Numbered from the stretch's first letter, positions 17,363 to 28,123 are shown. The stretch: DNA of 64,000 nt from CAVDHB01 sp963608705 (GCA_963608705.1 CAVDHB010000050.1:42281-106280); one strand, 5' to 3'. The notes: a model not told the origin generated them from the letters alone. Program-made: numbers and translations.

Positions 17363-18238
17363 TTATTCTTTTTCGTTTTCCGGGTCATACACACTCTCTT
17401 TCGCATCAGAGAAAGAGAACTCGGACAGATTGAAATACTTTTCCCCTCCAGGCGTTTTCGTCACATTAAAGCGGAAGTATTTGAAAGGTTTTCCGGCTTT
17501 AATCATCGAAGAGGTGTATTCCGCTTTGGAGCCTGTGGGAAGTCCAGACAAGGTTTGTATGGTTTCCCATGTCTGACCGTCGTCACTGATTTGCAGTTGT
17601 ACCTCAGCAGGGCCTACTTGAGAGCCGTTACGGTTCACGTAATGCACCACGAAATTCTCGTGCGTCTCCTTGAAGTTTACCTGGATGTAATGCGGCAAGT
17701 CTATCTGCGGAGAAGACCAACGCGTATGGAAGAAGGTGTTGACATTCCCGTCCAACAGATTCTTGATGGGTCCTTCACTCGGTTCTTGCGCATTGGTGCT
17801 GAGCTGGTCTGCCGTCAAATTGACCACGGTGGTCGTCACAGAAACAGAAGCGGGAAACAGACCAGATGTAGCTTTCACCTCTTTGGAAGAACCGGCTTTT
17901 CCGTCAGCGGTATAGGGAATAAACGTAAAGGTGTACTCCCCGAAACGCTTCAACGTCTTGTCCACCACCAATGAGTCTGTATGAGCGGAAACCAATGTCG
18001 TCACATCTTTATTCTGCCATGGGTCGTGATACTTTATTTGCAGATAATCATACTGTGGGTCTTTGTTCTCCCATTTCAACTTGATTTGTCCGGGCAGTGA
18101 TTCGCCTTTTATTTCCATATTGACGGAAGGAGTGCCTTGAAAGCCTTGCCAATCCATCTGTTCCAGCCGGTCATCGCAGGCACCGCAAAAAGCGGCGGCC
18201 GCAAGGACTGTATATGCGAGTTTTGAATAATTAGCCAT
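17363..18238 (-). CDS. Surface lipoprotein with FN3-like and discoidin-like domains
   Basis: 291 residues. The signal ends in the lipobox-like AAAAFCGACDD, so SPII processing and surface display are likely. The region of about residues 40-125 is an Ig/FN3-like domain (DUF4959-type; GQIKLKWENKDPQYDYLQIKY, TFTFIPYTADGKAGSSKEV). The region of about 140-285 is an F5/8 type C (discoidin, DUF5000/CBM32-like) fold with NLLDGNVNTFFHTRWSS, LPHYIQVNFKE, VQLQISDDGQTWETIQTL and YFRFNVTKTPGGEKYFNLSEFSF. Proteins of this architecture usually sit after a SusC/SusD pair and bind glycan at the cell surface. Here it follows the second SusD by 30 bases. Glycan binding is inferred from the family. Confidence 0.8.
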   Translation of the reverse strand: MANYSKLAYTVLAAAAFCGACDDRLEQMDWQGFQGTPSVNMEIKGESLPGQIKLKWENKDPQYDYLQIKYHDPWQNKDVTTLVSAHTDSLVVDKTLKRFGEYTFTFIPYTADGKAGSSKEVKATSGLFPASVSVTTTVVNLTADQLSTNAQEPSEGPIKNLLDGNVNTFFHTRWSSPQIDLPHYIQVNFKETHENFVVHYVNRNGSQVGPAEVQLQISDDGQTWETIQTLSGLPTGSKAEYTSSMIKAGKPFKYFRFNVTKTPGGEKYFNLSEFSFSDAKESVYDPENEKE

Positions 18239-18268
18239 AGTTGTTTGATTGAATTAAGAATGAATACC

Positions 18269-19969
18269 TTACCATCCCGTATTTTGCACAAGATTCGGAT
18301 TCTTCAGCATCTCGCTTTGCGGAATGGGGAAGAGATACATCTTGTCCTCCCATAACCGATTCTCCGTCTGGCGTTGGTAGTGCAACACTCCATCCGCACT
18401 TTTGGTGATTTTCATTACCGTGACACTCTTCAACTTGTCACCTTCTCTCCAACGGCGCAAGTCCCAGAAACGGTGTCCCTCAAACGCAAGCTCCACCATA
18501 CGCTCGTTCTCGTATTTCTTCCAGAACTCGTCTTGAGACAATCCTTCCGGCAAAGCCGGCATTCTCACATCCTCACGGTTACGGATTACATTGACCGCTT
18601 CCCTTGCCGAAAGGTCAAAGCCGGAAGGTTTGGCATCCGCACTTCCCGTGTATTTGAACAAGGCTTCCGCATAGTTCAGATAAAACTCACCCAGACGATA
18701 CGTAATCCATGAATGGCGTTTGCTGTTGGAGTTTGACGAGGTTAAGTTGATTGTACCGTTCAAATACTTCTTCAGGTAATATCCTGTCGGAGTGGCACCG
18801 TCCAAAGGCTCGCCATTCACTCCACCATAATACGTTTCCAATGGAGTGGCGTTGTAGGTAGGCCATTTCTCCGTGCCATTATGAGCGATGGTCATTTCAA
18901 AACGAGGGTCACGTCCATCGTAGGGATTCTGAGGGTCATAGCCACTGCCCGGTTCGTTCCAAAGCTTTCCAGTCGCCTGCATCTCATAAGCGTCCACCAA
19001 AGTCTGAGTTGGACAATTCGCATTGCCTGTGGCACCTTCTATACCTGTCGGGAAATTATAGGATTCAAACCAGTTCATGTCGCCCCAACGACGCACGAAA
19101 ATCATCTCTGGCTTTTGCCAATTATCCTCTGCCCAAAGTTCGGAGTATTTTCCCAGTTTCAAACCGTTGGCCGCACAAGTTCTGATCACATCCTGTGCTG
19201 CCTGCGCCGCTTGAAGATAGAGGTTTTTATCTTTCTCCTTGTTGAACAAAGGACTGGCTTCATACAGCAGTGCTCTTGCCTTCAATGCTTTGACCGCAAT
19301 GCTGGTAGCACGTCCTGTCTGGTTGGCCGCCGCATCGTCTGTCAATTGAGAATAGGACACAGGCAGACTATCCACAATGGCGTCACACTCTTTCACGATA
19401 AAATCAAATACTTCCTTGGAAGAAGTTCGTTTTAACGTATTTACCTCTGCCTCCGTCAAAGCGGTGGTAGTCAAAGGCACATCTCCGTAGGCACGCACCA
19501 AATTGAAGTAATAATAGGCACGCAGGAAACGAGCCTCGAACTTCAGTCTTTTAAAACGACGCATTTGGGAGTTGTAGTCTTTATTGAACTTGTATTCAGA
19601 AAAAGTACGTCCTTTCTCTTCCTGCAAATACACATTGGCCGCACGAATAGACCAATAACTATCCGACCAAAAGGCAGATTTAGCGTTCACTGGACTCCAT
19701 GCTCCCGTGTAAAAGTCTCGAACCTCTCCTGAACGGCGGGAAAACTCCGCCTCATCGCAGGCTGAAGCATAAATACCCGCACCAAAGGAGCCGAAATCCG
19801 TGTCCAATCTACCGTAAAGATTAGTGACAAACCCTACTGTACGGTCAAAGTTCTGGAAGATGTACTCCATGTCGTATGTCGTATTCTCCCGGTAGTTCAT
19901 TTCGTCACTGCAAGAGGTAGCCACCAAAAGCAAGCTGAAAGCCCCTCCTAAAATATGTTTGATGTTCAT
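18269..19969 (-). CDS. SusD/RagB family nutrient-binding lipoprotein (pair 2)
   Basis: 566 residues with the lipobox LLLVATSCSDEM. SusD proteins form the lid on the SusC barrel and capture oligosaccharide or peptide ligand at the cell surface. The TPR-type helices appear as RFKRLKFEARFLRAYYYFNLVRAYGDVPL, ATSIAVKALKARALLYEASPLFN and RLGEFYLNYAEALFKYTG; the C-terminal core has ENERMVELAFEGHRFWDLRRW and PIPQSEMLKNPNLVQNTGW, the family's standard ending. It follows its SusC partner by 25 bases. Confidence 0.95.
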   Translation of the reverse strand: MNIKHILGGAFSLLLVATSCSDEMNYRENTTYDMEYIFQNFDRTVGFVTNLYGRLDTDFGSFGAGIYASACDEAEFSRRSGEVRDFYTGAWSPVNAKSAFWSDSYWSIRAANVYLQEEKGRTFSEYKFNKDYNSQMRRFKRLKFEARFLRAYYYFNLVRAYGDVPLTTTALTEAEVNTLKRTSSKEVFDFIVKECDAIVDSLPVSYSQLTDDAAANQTGRATSIAVKALKARALLYEASPLFNKEKDKNLYLQAAQAAQDVIRTCAANGLKLGKYSELWAEDNWQKPEMIFVRRWGDMNWFESYNFPTGIEGATGNANCPTQTLVDAYEMQATGKLWNEPGSGYDPQNPYDGRDPRFEMTIAHNGTEKWPTYNATPLETYYGGVNGEPLDGATPTGYYLKKYLNGTINLTSSNSNSKRHSWITYRLGEFYLNYAEALFKYTGSADAKPSGFDLSAREAVNVIRNREDVRMPALPEGLSQDEFWKKYENERMVELAFEGHRFWDLRRWREGDKLKSVTVMKITKSADGVLHYQRQTENRLWEDKMYLFPIPQSEMLKNPNLVQNTGW

Positions 19970-19994
19970 TACTATTCAGTTTAATCGTCCTACA

Positions 19995-22900
19995 TTAGAA
20001 TGTGACAGCCAAGCCGAAGACAACCGAACGGTTCAACGGGAAGGTAGCCCCGTACTGTTCCGGATCCGCAATCTTAATCTTGTCGAAACATAACAAGTCG
20101 ACACCCCTTACATACAACTTTGCCTTGTCGAGGAACTTCGTGTATTTTAGCAGAGACGCAGGGAGATTGTAATACAACTCCACATTACGCAGCTTCAGGA
20201 AGGTACGGTCTTCATGCCAGATACTGCTTGCCCGGAAGTTATTCTCATTGCTCTCCGCAGTCAGACGAGGATACTTTGCGTTAGGATGTTCCGGTGTCCA
20301 GCGGTTTTCATAATAGTGTGTAGAGATGTTGGTGTTGTTAATCAACGGCCAGTACACACTTTGGGTAGTCAGATAAGCCGTGTAGTGAGTGGCACCTTGG
20401 AACTCAGCGTTAATACCTATTCCTTTATACTCGGCTCCCGCATGGAAAGAGAAATAGATTTCCGGTGTCACCGTACTGTAACCCATCGTCACGACATCGT
20501 TGTCATCAATGATGTTATCGCCATTCTGGTCTTTGTACTTCACGTCGCCTGGCTTCACCTCAGAGAAACGCTGCACAGGACTGTTGTCAATATCCGCCTG
20601 GTCTTTGAAGAATCCGATAGCCTCCAGTCCCCAAGACGAGCTGAGCGGTTTTCCAGTTGATTTTAAATAGTCATACGCCTTTGGCTCCTCCATCTGCTCA
20701 ATCACCTCGTTCTTATTCAACGTGATTTTCGCACCAGCGTTCACCAACCAGTCACTACCCAACTTCTTGGTATAGTCCACTCCGGCTTCCACGCCCCAAC
20801 TGTCTACGATACCTCCGTTCTGATAAGAAGCATTCTGTCCCAATACGGACGAGTTGTTACCTCCGGAATAGACCCAGATACGACTACGGCGTTGGTAATA
20901 ACCGTCAACCGTCAAGTTCAGACCTCCGAAAAGCGTGGCATCCAGTCCGAGGTTATACTTGTAGCCTCTTTCATGTGTACCTCCGTTAGAAGGCAATTGC
21001 CCTTCAGCCCAGGCATCCGCCCAATCATAGTTTCCGCCAATTGGATAGCCGCTTCCACCACCTACATTCTCCATCCAGTAAGACTCATAGGGATAAGCGT
21101 CTACATTGATGATACCGAAAGAAGCCCGTAGTTTCAAGAAATTCAGGAACGACACGTCTTTCAAAAAGTTTTCTTTCGACAACACCCATGAAGCGGACAC
21201 GGTGGGAGAAAAAGCCCAACGGGCCGACGGATCAAGCTTGTTGGAAGCGGAACCTGTCAAAGTCACATCCGCAAAGTATTTTCCCAGATAGCCATAGTGC
21301 GCATAGAGCGATACATTCTGGCGATAACGGGTGTTGTTCTGTCCGTTGGAATTGCGGTATTCATAGTTCCACATCAACAATCCGGAAAGACTGTGGTCAC
21401 CGAACGTGTTGTTATACGTAAGTCCTGCGGCGAAGTTGAAATTCTTGTTCTGCCAATCCATTTTACTATCACTGGCCAGTCCGCTTTCAGAACCTGCCGT
21501 ATAACGAGAAGTTTTAACAGGCACCCCGTCTTTCCATTCCGTCACCATGTCGCTTCCGTACTTATAGCTTTTGGTGTGGTTTTCCCAATAAGCCACCACG
21601 TTGTCGTAGGCGATCTTCAAGGTTGCTCCCAAACCGGTCAACATACTGGACAAGTCCTGGTTCAAGGTCATGTCCGCAAAGATAGCACGTGTGTGTCCTT
21701 TGGAGTAAGCCCTGGCTTGTGTCAGAGCGACCGGGTTAGTGGCACCCCAAGTGGCATTTCCTCCCCACAGTCCGTCTTCCGTTTTGATGGGGAAAGCGGC
21801 GGCAGGAATAGTGTACAAGCGTCCCCAGATATTGTCACTGGACATACCCGGACGACTGGCCTCCAACAACACACCGTCCAAATTCACCACTAATTTAGTG
21901 GTACTCGTCACATCAATATCCAAATTCGTACGCAGGTTAGCCTTGGAGTAGCGGTACTGAGTGGAATAACCTTCGTTCTCATTGGGATGGGCGGCAAAAC
22001 CGTTGTTCATCTGGAGGTTAAGCAAGGAATAATAACGTACCCTCGTACCTCCTCCACGGAAACTCAAGTTATAGAGGTTGGTGGAACCCGTGTTCTTGAA
22101 GATTTCATCAATCCAGTTCACATTGGGGTAGAGATAGGGATATTTACCCGTTTTGAAGGCGTCCAACTCGTTTGCGTTGTAACGCACACTCTTGCCGTCA
22201 TTCGTCAACGCTTCGTTGATGGCCTGTGCGTAGGTATAACCGTCCACAAACTCCGGGCGACGCTTTTCCCAGTTGATGGCGTGGTCGTAAGTGAATTTAA
22301 TCTCGTGCGTATTGTAGCGTCCACGTTTCGTGATGATGTTCAACACGCCGTTGATGCCTTTGTAACCGTAAAGAGCCACCGCCGGAGCGTCCTTCAGCAC
22401 CGTCACTCGCTCCACTTCTTCGGGAGTGATGTAGTCGATATTCCTTTCGATACCATCCACCAAGACAAGCGGACTGCTGCCAGAGAGGGATTGCAGACCT
22501 CTTATGTAAAAGGATGAATTGGCGTTCACGAACTCACCGGCACCTTGCAGGGTAGTCAGTCCCAACACATTGCCAAACAAGGAATTGCCGATATTGTGTG
22601 CCGAACGGGTATTGAACTCCCGGTTCGAGGCAGAAGCGGCAGACACAGTGGATTCCTCCACAGTTTGACGTACACCGAAGCCCATATCCACATACTGTGC
22701 GGAATAATCCAGCACCACTGTCAGCGGTTTTCCAGACTCCACTGCCACGGTCTTCTCGCCGCATTCATCCGACTGGATGGTAAGCTTGTCCTTGTTCATC
22801 GCACTGATGACGAACTTACCGCTTTTGTCCGTATAGGTCTTGGAAGCTTTCTGGTCAGAGATAGTCACCAACGCTCCGGCCACCGGCTTTCCCCATTTAT

Positions 22901-23000
22901 CTACCACGACACCCGTTATTTTCTGAAGAGTGTCTTCGGCCAGAGCCTTGGTGCCCAAGCAGGCTAACAAGGCGCAAGCCCATATTGTATTTTTTCTCAT
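19995..23000 (-). CDS. SusC/RagA family TonB-linked outer-membrane transporter (pair 2)
   Basis: 1001 residues: signal peptide MRKNTIWACALLACLGTKALA; a carboxypeptidase-regulatory domain (about 25-100: ITGVVVDKWGKPVAGALVTISD); a plug (about 115-225) with FYIRGLQSLSGSSPLVLVDG, EVERVTVLKDAPAVALYGYKGINGVLNIITKRG; and a 22-strand-type barrel ending PLNRSVVFGLAVTF. The TonB-box/linker differs from pair 1 (YVDMGFGVRQTVEESTVSA instead of a canonical VVAYG...), so this pair belongs to a different SusC subgroup. It imports ligand captured by SusD using TonB energy. It sits 23 bases after the first SusD, so both pairs form one transcription unit. Confidence 0.95.
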   Translation of the reverse strand: MRKNTIWACALLACLGTKALAEDTLQKITGVVVDKWGKPVAGALVTISDQKASKTYTDKSGKFVISAMNKDKLTIQSDECGEKTVAVESGKPLTVVLDYSAQYVDMGFGVRQTVEESTVSAASASNREFNTRSAHNIGNSLFGNVLGLTTLQGAGEFVNANSSFYIRGLQSLSGSSPLVLVDGIERNIDYITPEEVERVTVLKDAPAVALYGYKGINGVLNIITKRGRYNTHEIKFTYDHAINWEKRRPEFVDGYTYAQAINEALTNDGKSVRYNANELDAFKTGKYPYLYPNVNWIDEIFKNTGSTNLYNLSFRGGGTRVRYYSLLNLQMNNGFAAHPNENEGYSTQYRYSKANLRTNLDIDVTSTTKLVVNLDGVLLEASRPGMSSDNIWGRLYTIPAAAFPIKTEDGLWGGNATWGATNPVALTQARAYSKGHTRAIFADMTLNQDLSSMLTGLGATLKIAYDNVVAYWENHTKSYKYGSDMVTEWKDGVPVKTSRYTAGSESGLASDSKMDWQNKNFNFAAGLTYNNTFGDHSLSGLLMWNYEYRNSNGQNNTRYRQNVSLYAHYGYLGKYFADVTLTGSASNKLDPSARWAFSPTVSASWVLSKENFLKDVSFLNFLKLRASFGIINVDAYPYESYWMENVGGGSGYPIGGNYDWADAWAEGQLPSNGGTHERGYKYNLGLDATLFGGLNLTVDGYYQRRSRIWVYSGGNNSSVLGQNASYQNGGIVDSWGVEAGVDYTKKLGSDWLVNAGAKITLNKNEVIEQMEEPKAYDYLKSTGKPLSSSWGLEAIGFFKDQADIDNSPVQRFSEVKPGDVKYKDQNGDNIIDDNDVVTMGYSTVTPEIYFSFHAGAEYKGIGINAEFQGATHYTAYLTTQSVYWPLINNTNISTHYYENRWTPEHPNAKYPRLTAESNENNFRASSIWHEDRTFLKLRNVELYYNLPASLLKYTKFLDKAKLYVRGVDLLCFDKIKIADPEQYGATFPLNRSVVFGLAVTF

Positions 23001-23023
23001 ATAATAGACTGCTTAATCATTGA

Positions 23024-24976
23024 TTACCAACCCGGATTCTGAACTAATCCGTAACCTTTGTTCACTTCTGTAGGAGGGAAGGGAGACAAGTACCATTTCT
23101 CGTCAAAGGTGGTCCACCATGCCCGTCTCACATTGGTGAGGGGAAAACGCTCATACTTGAAACGGATGGGTCCCGTAGGAGAATAACCTACCTCACCTAC
23201 TTTCTTATCAGACCAAGACGCCTCCAACACTTGACCGTTGTCATCCAGACGGCTGATTCTTAATCCATGTAACGGTTTCATGAACAAATCTTTCCGTTTA
23301 TAACGAATCATGTCGAATAAACGAGTGTCCTCCAGTCCTAATTCACAGGCTCTTTCACGAAGAATCGCTTCTATCAAGGTGTTCTTGTCCGAGAAGTTCT
23401 TACCAGGCTCACTTTCTTTCAAGCCTTTCAGTCCCACTCGCTTTCTCACTACATCTACTTCTTCTACGGCTTTGTCATAATTTCCTGTCTGAGCCAACGC
23501 TTCTGCGTAAATCAGATACATATCAGACAAACGCAGGTAAGGCCATAAGGTTGGTTTGTTCCGAGAGTCGTCATACATATAGAACTTGTTGTTGGCAAAT
23601 CCCGTAGCGTACATTCCGTTCTCTTGTTTAGGATTAGCTCCCGCTTCACGTCCCATCACCCAAAGTTCGGCATGCCGTCCACTCATATCCCCGTTATCAT
23701 TCAGACTCATCTGCATATTATTAACGATGATAGTCTCATACAAGCGAGGATCACGGGTCAAATTGTATTTGGAATCCATAAACATATCGTCCAATCTACC
23801 TTCCTTTTCCAATTGATCGTAGTTGAACGGGCGCCCGTCTTTCCATGAAAACATCTCCATGAACTCCAGAGTTGGGGTATAGCCTCCATTCCCATTCCAA
23901 GAGTGGAACAGATAATTCCAGTCGTTATTATTTGTGGTGTAACGAATACGTGTACTCAATAACATCTCCGTAGTACCACGGGTGGCATACGCTTTTCGGA
24001 AAGCAGCCCGGTATTTACCCGGTGTGGTACCGTCAGCCTGTACCAATGCGTAATAGTTTCCATTGGAAGCATTGGTTTGGAAGAAATCCTCACATGCTTT
24101 TCTACACTGTTCCCAAAGCTCCGGCTTGTATCCACCGTACCATACATAATGTTTTTGCTCCGCCTCTGTATTTCCTCCATAGTAAGGTTGGGCAGAGTTA
24201 AATAATGGTGAAGCGGCAAAACACAAGATTTTCGCTTTCAACATCATGGCAGCCGCTTTGGTGAAACGTCCGTCCCAGTTGGAAAGATCATCTAACTGGT
24301 CATTGCTGTCTGGCGTGTCACCTAATTTCCACGGAAGTACGGGAATCGCCTCATCCAGCAGTTTTACCATGAAGTTCACGGTTTCTTCTACAGAGGCACG
24401 AGGCAAGTCGTAGGAAGGTTCTGTACCAGTATAGTCCTTGTCTTCAATGGGAAGACCGCCATAATGGCGGAACATATCAAAATAACGAGAAGCGATAATA
24501 CATTTCGCCTCGCCTTTCAACCGAGCCTTTTCTTCCTCTTTCATGTCAGGAGTGGCATCTATGCTATTGATGAAAATCCAGGAAGCGCGCACACCTTCCC
24601 ATACTTTTTCTCCCAGATAATCAAATTTATCTACATTACCAGCCACATGAGCACCTGAATAATACTGGCGAGTCACATCATCCCAAGAATTATGACTGTG
24701 CCAACAATCGGAAAGAATCTCAAACATTCCGGTGTTCAACTTCACTTGTACTCCTCCATCCCAATAGGTAGGCAGGCCATAATACATATTCGTATAGGTT
24801 TGCCACAAGAAGCGACGTGCATAATCAGGATTGCCGAAGACGGTGTCCTTAGTGACATCTCCACCTGGCGCTTTTTCCAAGAAGGCACTCCCGAAAGCGA
24901 TTTTGTCCAGACAAGAGGACATACTCAACAGGGAAGCCGCCATAAAGGTATATATAAAGGTTTTTCTCAATTTCAT
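23024..24976 (-). CDS. SusD/RagB family nutrient-binding lipoprotein (pair 1)
   Basis: 650 residues, long for the family (usually 500-600). Lipobox SLLSMSSCLDKI; helices include KARLKGEAKCIIASRYFDMFRHYGGLPI, FTKAAAMMLKAKILCFAASPLFN and YLRLSDMYLIYAEALAQTGNYDKAVEEV; it ends with the SPFPPTEVNKGYGLVQNPGW type of tail. It lies 12 bases after its SusC gene. The ligand is unknown. The extra length sits in the N-terminal and middle loops and could widen the binding face, which is inference. Confidence 0.94.
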   Translation of the reverse strand: MKLRKTFIYTFMAASLLSMSSCLDKIAFGSAFLEKAPGGDVTKDTVFGNPDYARRFLWQTYTNMYYGLPTYWDGGVQVKLNTGMFEILSDCWHSHNSWDDVTRQYYSGAHVAGNVDKFDYLGEKVWEGVRASWIFINSIDATPDMKEEEKARLKGEAKCIIASRYFDMFRHYGGLPIEDKDYTGTEPSYDLPRASVEETVNFMVKLLDEAIPVLPWKLGDTPDSNDQLDDLSNWDGRFTKAAAMMLKAKILCFAASPLFNSAQPYYGGNTEAEQKHYVWYGGYKPELWEQCRKACEDFFQTNASNGNYYALVQADGTTPGKYRAAFRKAYATRGTTEMLLSTRIRYTTNNNDWNYLFHSWNGNGGYTPTLEFMEMFSWKDGRPFNYDQLEKEGRLDDMFMDSKYNLTRDPRLYETIIVNNMQMSLNDNGDMSGRHAELWVMGREAGANPKQENGMYATGFANNKFYMYDDSRNKPTLWPYLRLSDMYLIYAEALAQTGNYDKAVEEVDVVRKRVGLKGLKESEPGKNFSDKNTLIEAILRERACELGLEDTRLFDMIRYKRKDLFMKPLHGLRISRLDDNGQVLEASWSDKKVGEVGYSPTGPIRFKYERFPLTNVRRAWWTTFDEKWYLSPFPPTEVNKGYGLVQNPGW

Positions 24977-24988
24977 AATAATCTGTTT

Positions 24989-27900
24989 TTAGAATCCTAA
25001 CTTCAGACTTACCGCAAAAGTGCGTGTCAAAGGATATGACGGACGGTTACTTGTCCGTGATTCCGGGTCTCCCCATTTAAATCCCGTGATGGTGAACAAA
25101 TTATAGCCGCTCAAGGAAAGCGCCAATGTGTTCATCTTTATTTTATGCATGAAGGGAAAATCAAAGTTATAGGAAATCTGCATACTCTTCAACCTCAAGT
25201 AACTGGCATCCACTTCGTACAAAGTGGAAGCCGCAAAGTTATTCGACGCATGAGTCATAGACGCACGAGGATACTTGGAATCTTGCGAGGGATTCTCAGG
25301 CGTCCAGGTATGTTCATATTGGTATTCCAACAGTCCTCTGTCGCCCGTGTCTCCTAAGGGCTGACGGAAACTCTCGTCCAGCAAACGGCTGACATTGAAA
25401 GCACCTGTCCACTGCATCGTCACATCAAACCCTTTCCAACTAAATCCCATGTTCAGTCCCAAAGTGTATTCGGGGTCATCGGTATATCCCAACTCATAGG
25501 AAGAGTCGTTCACATCCAACTTCCCATCTTTGTTCAAATCCACATACACCGCATCACCGGGCAAAATACCCCCCTCAGGAACTGGCATCTCACTCCCGAA
25601 TTGCGCTTTATAATCTTGTTCCGCTCCTTCATAATAGAATTTCCAGAACTGGCGGATGCTACGTGAGCCTATACGGTGTCCTGTCTGCATCATATAAGGA
25701 TACAACTGGGGAGCTTCCTTCATGTCGACAATCTTGTTCTGATTATAAGACAGGTTCGGAGAAATCCAATAACGGAAATTCTTACCAATCTTGTCCATCC
25801 ATGTTAATGAAATCTCATATCCCCAGCTGTCCACCACGCCAAGGTTGGCGTAAGGCAAAGAGAAGCCCAAAGAACCAGGAGCTGTTTGATCTATCAACAA
25901 AATATCAGTACGATGTTCCTTATAATAATCGAATTGCGCTTTCAAACGGTCATTCAGGAAATTGATATCCACACCATAGTCCTGTTTCAAGGCATGCTCC
26001 CATGTAACATCAGGATTGTGTTTCGCAGATTCATAGGCACCTGGTTTGTTATTGCCCGTATTGGTACCGAAGTTGTAGCCGCCTCCAAGCACATAAGGAT
26101 CCGATGTATAAAGGAAACGGCCTCCTCCAATCTTGTCATTACCTACCAAACCAACGGAAGCACGTACTTTCATGTAAGAGATAACCTTCTTCAAAGGTTG
26201 GAAAAACTTCTCCTCGCTAATAGCCCATCCGACAGAACCCGCAGGAAACAAACCGAATCGATTGCCCGGCGCAAAGTTCTCAGAACCATTATAGCCAACA
26301 TTAAATTCAGCCATGTATTTATTCTTCCAATCATAGGTCACACGTCCTACCAATCCGACATAACCGGATGGAATGTCAGAATAGGTACTGGGATAATAGG
26401 TCTTGGACTGGTTATAAAGCAACAAGGCTCCCACATGATGTCCTTTGAAAGTGCGGTCGTAGTTGAAACTGGCTTCAAAATACCAATTTCTGTCTTTGCC
26501 CGACCATTCGCTATAGCCCAATTGGGAATCATCTCCGTTCTTCCGGTATTCAATCGTTCCATCCGCCATCAAGATTGGGTTATAGGTGGCCACAGAAGCC
26601 CCCCTGTCCTTTACTAAAGAGTAGCCACTGTTATAAGCACCTTTCAACTTGAAGGACAAGCCGGGCGTAATCATATCCAACTTCTGGTTCAAAGCCAAGT
26701 CTACATTCAAGGAATTGTAATTGGTAGACCGATATCCCTTTCCGTAATAAGGATTAATACCGCTACTTCCAGTAATAGGAAGCTGTAAATCCGTATAATC
26801 CGTAGTGGTCTGCACATACTTTCCGTTCACGATACCTGGACTGGAGAAAGGAGTGGACCGATACAGCCAACGGAAAAGCTGGTTGTTGTCCTCTCCAGAG
26901 AACGGCATATTTTTGTTACTTACCATACCACCGACATTCAAGGATACCACAGTGGTACGAGAAAGATTCAAGTCCAAGTTCGCCCGGTAATTGTAACGGC
27001 GGTACTTGAAGTTGAAATCGTAGGGTAAAGACAATTGCTTGAAGAGTCCGTCCTGAGTATAGGCGCCAACAGACACAAAGTAACGCACCTTGGAAGTACC
27101 TCCTGAGATGTTCACATTGTGCTGGGATTGCAGAGCCGCTTTCTTGAAAGCGTAATCCATCCAGTCTACGTCCGGGAAACGGATAGGGTCGGAATGGTCT
27201 TTGAATTTCTGAAGAATCGCATCGGAGAACGGAATCTTGTCCGAGCCGTCATTCTTCAGCATCTGGTTATAATAAGTGGCGAACTGATAGGAGTTTGCCA
27301 ATTTAATCATGTTTGTCGGCATGATGACACTGGCGGAAGAAGACACGGAAATGCGAGCCTTTCCCTCTTTACCACGCTTGGTGGTAATCAAAATCACACC
27401 GTTGGCACCACGCACACCAAATACAGCGGTGGCGGAAGCGTCTTTCAAGACGGTGATACTTTCAATCTCGTTCGGGTCAATGTCATTGAAATCACGCTCC
27501 ACACCGTCCACCTGTATCAATGGGGAGGAATCGCCAAACGTGGCTTTGCCACGGACCAGAATGGTCGCGGCATCGGAACCGGGTTCTCCTGAATACTGAA
27601 CGGATGAAAGACCAGGCACTTGTCCAGAGAGCATATTTGTGATGGAACCAGTCGGAGTCTTCAACAGCTCCTCTCCTTTGATGCCTGAAATGGCACCAGT
27701 CACAGTGACCTTCTTCTGCACACCGTAGGCCACTACTTGGACATCTCCCAACATGGTAGAGTTATCTTCCAGTGTAACCCGTGGATTGTCATTGGTAAGG
27801 GTGATGGTCTTGGCTTCATAACCGATGTAGGAGATGACCAACTTAGTGCCTTGTGCGGCATTCAGTACGAACTCTCCGTTCAAGTCTGTAATCACACCCT

Positions 27901-28123
27901 GTTTGGCACCCAACACTTTTACGCTGGCACCGATAATAGGGTCTCCCTTACTGTCCACCACAGTTCCCTTCACACGGGAGGTTTGCTGAGTCACGGCAAG
28001 GTTGGAAGCGGGTGTCTCCTGAACGCCCCCTCCCCATGATGTATTAGGTACGCAACACAAAGTTACAATAAGTAACGAAAAGAAATGAGAACGTACCGGG
28101 TAATTTGTATTCTCTTTTGCCAT
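24989..28123 (-). CDS. SusC/RagA family TonB-linked outer-membrane transporter (pair 1)
   Basis: 1044 residues from the ATG at 28123 (MAKENTNYPVRSHFFSLLIVTLCCVPNTSWG, a normal signal peptide). An in-frame ATG at 28171 adds 16 residues and cannot be excluded. Domains: carboxypeptidase-regulatory (about residues 45-125: VKGTVVDSKGDPIIGASVKVLG), TonB box region VQVVAYGVQKK, plug (about 130-240: LSGQVPGLSSVQYSG, LIQVDGVERDFNDIDPNEIESI, VFGVRGANGVILITTKRG) and barrel ending YPLTRTFAVSLKLGF. First gene of a unit that continues through both SusC/SusD pairs. Its promoter region contains a G8 run (see separate entry). Confidence 0.95.
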   Translation of the reverse strand: MAKENTNYPVRSHFFSLLIVTLCCVPNTSWGGGVQETPASNLAVTQQTSRVKGTVVDSKGDPIIGASVKVLGAKQGVITDLNGEFVLNAAQGTKLVISYIGYEAKTITLTNDNPRVTLEDNSTMLGDVQVVAYGVQKKVTVTGAISGIKGEELLKTPTGSITNMLSGQVPGLSSVQYSGEPGSDAATILVRGKATFGDSSPLIQVDGVERDFNDIDPNEIESITVLKDASATAVFGVRGANGVILITTKRGKEGKARISVSSSASVIMPTNMIKLANSYQFATYYNQMLKNDGSDKIPFSDAILQKFKDHSDPIRFPDVDWMDYAFKKAALQSQHNVNISGGTSKVRYFVSVGAYTQDGLFKQLSLPYDFNFKYRRYNYRANLDLNLSRTTVVSLNVGGMVSNKNMPFSGEDNNQLFRWLYRSTPFSSPGIVNGKYVQTTTDYTDLQLPITGSSGINPYYGKGYRSTNYNSLNVDLALNQKLDMITPGLSFKLKGAYNSGYSLVKDRGASVATYNPILMADGTIEYRKNGDDSQLGYSEWSGKDRNWYFEASFNYDRTFKGHHVGALLLYNQSKTYYPSTYSDIPSGYVGLVGRVTYDWKNKYMAEFNVGYNGSENFAPGNRFGLFPAGSVGWAISEEKFFQPLKKVISYMKVRASVGLVGNDKIGGGRFLYTSDPYVLGGGYNFGTNTGNNKPGAYESAKHNPDVTWEHALKQDYGVDINFLNDRLKAQFDYYKEHRTDILLIDQTAPGSLGFSLPYANLGVVDSWGYEISLTWMDKIGKNFRYWISPNLSYNQNKIVDMKEAPQLYPYMMQTGHRIGSRSIRQFWKFYYEGAEQDYKAQFGSEMPVPEGGILPGDAVYVDLNKDGKLDVNDSSYELGYTDDPEYTLGLNMGFSWKGFDVTMQWTGAFNVSRLLDESFRQPLGDTGDRGLLEYQYEHTWTPENPSQDSKYPRASMTHASNNFAASTLYEVDASYLRLKSMQISYNFDFPFMHKIKMNTLALSLSGYNLFTITGFKWGDPESRTSNRPSYPLTRTFAVSLKLGF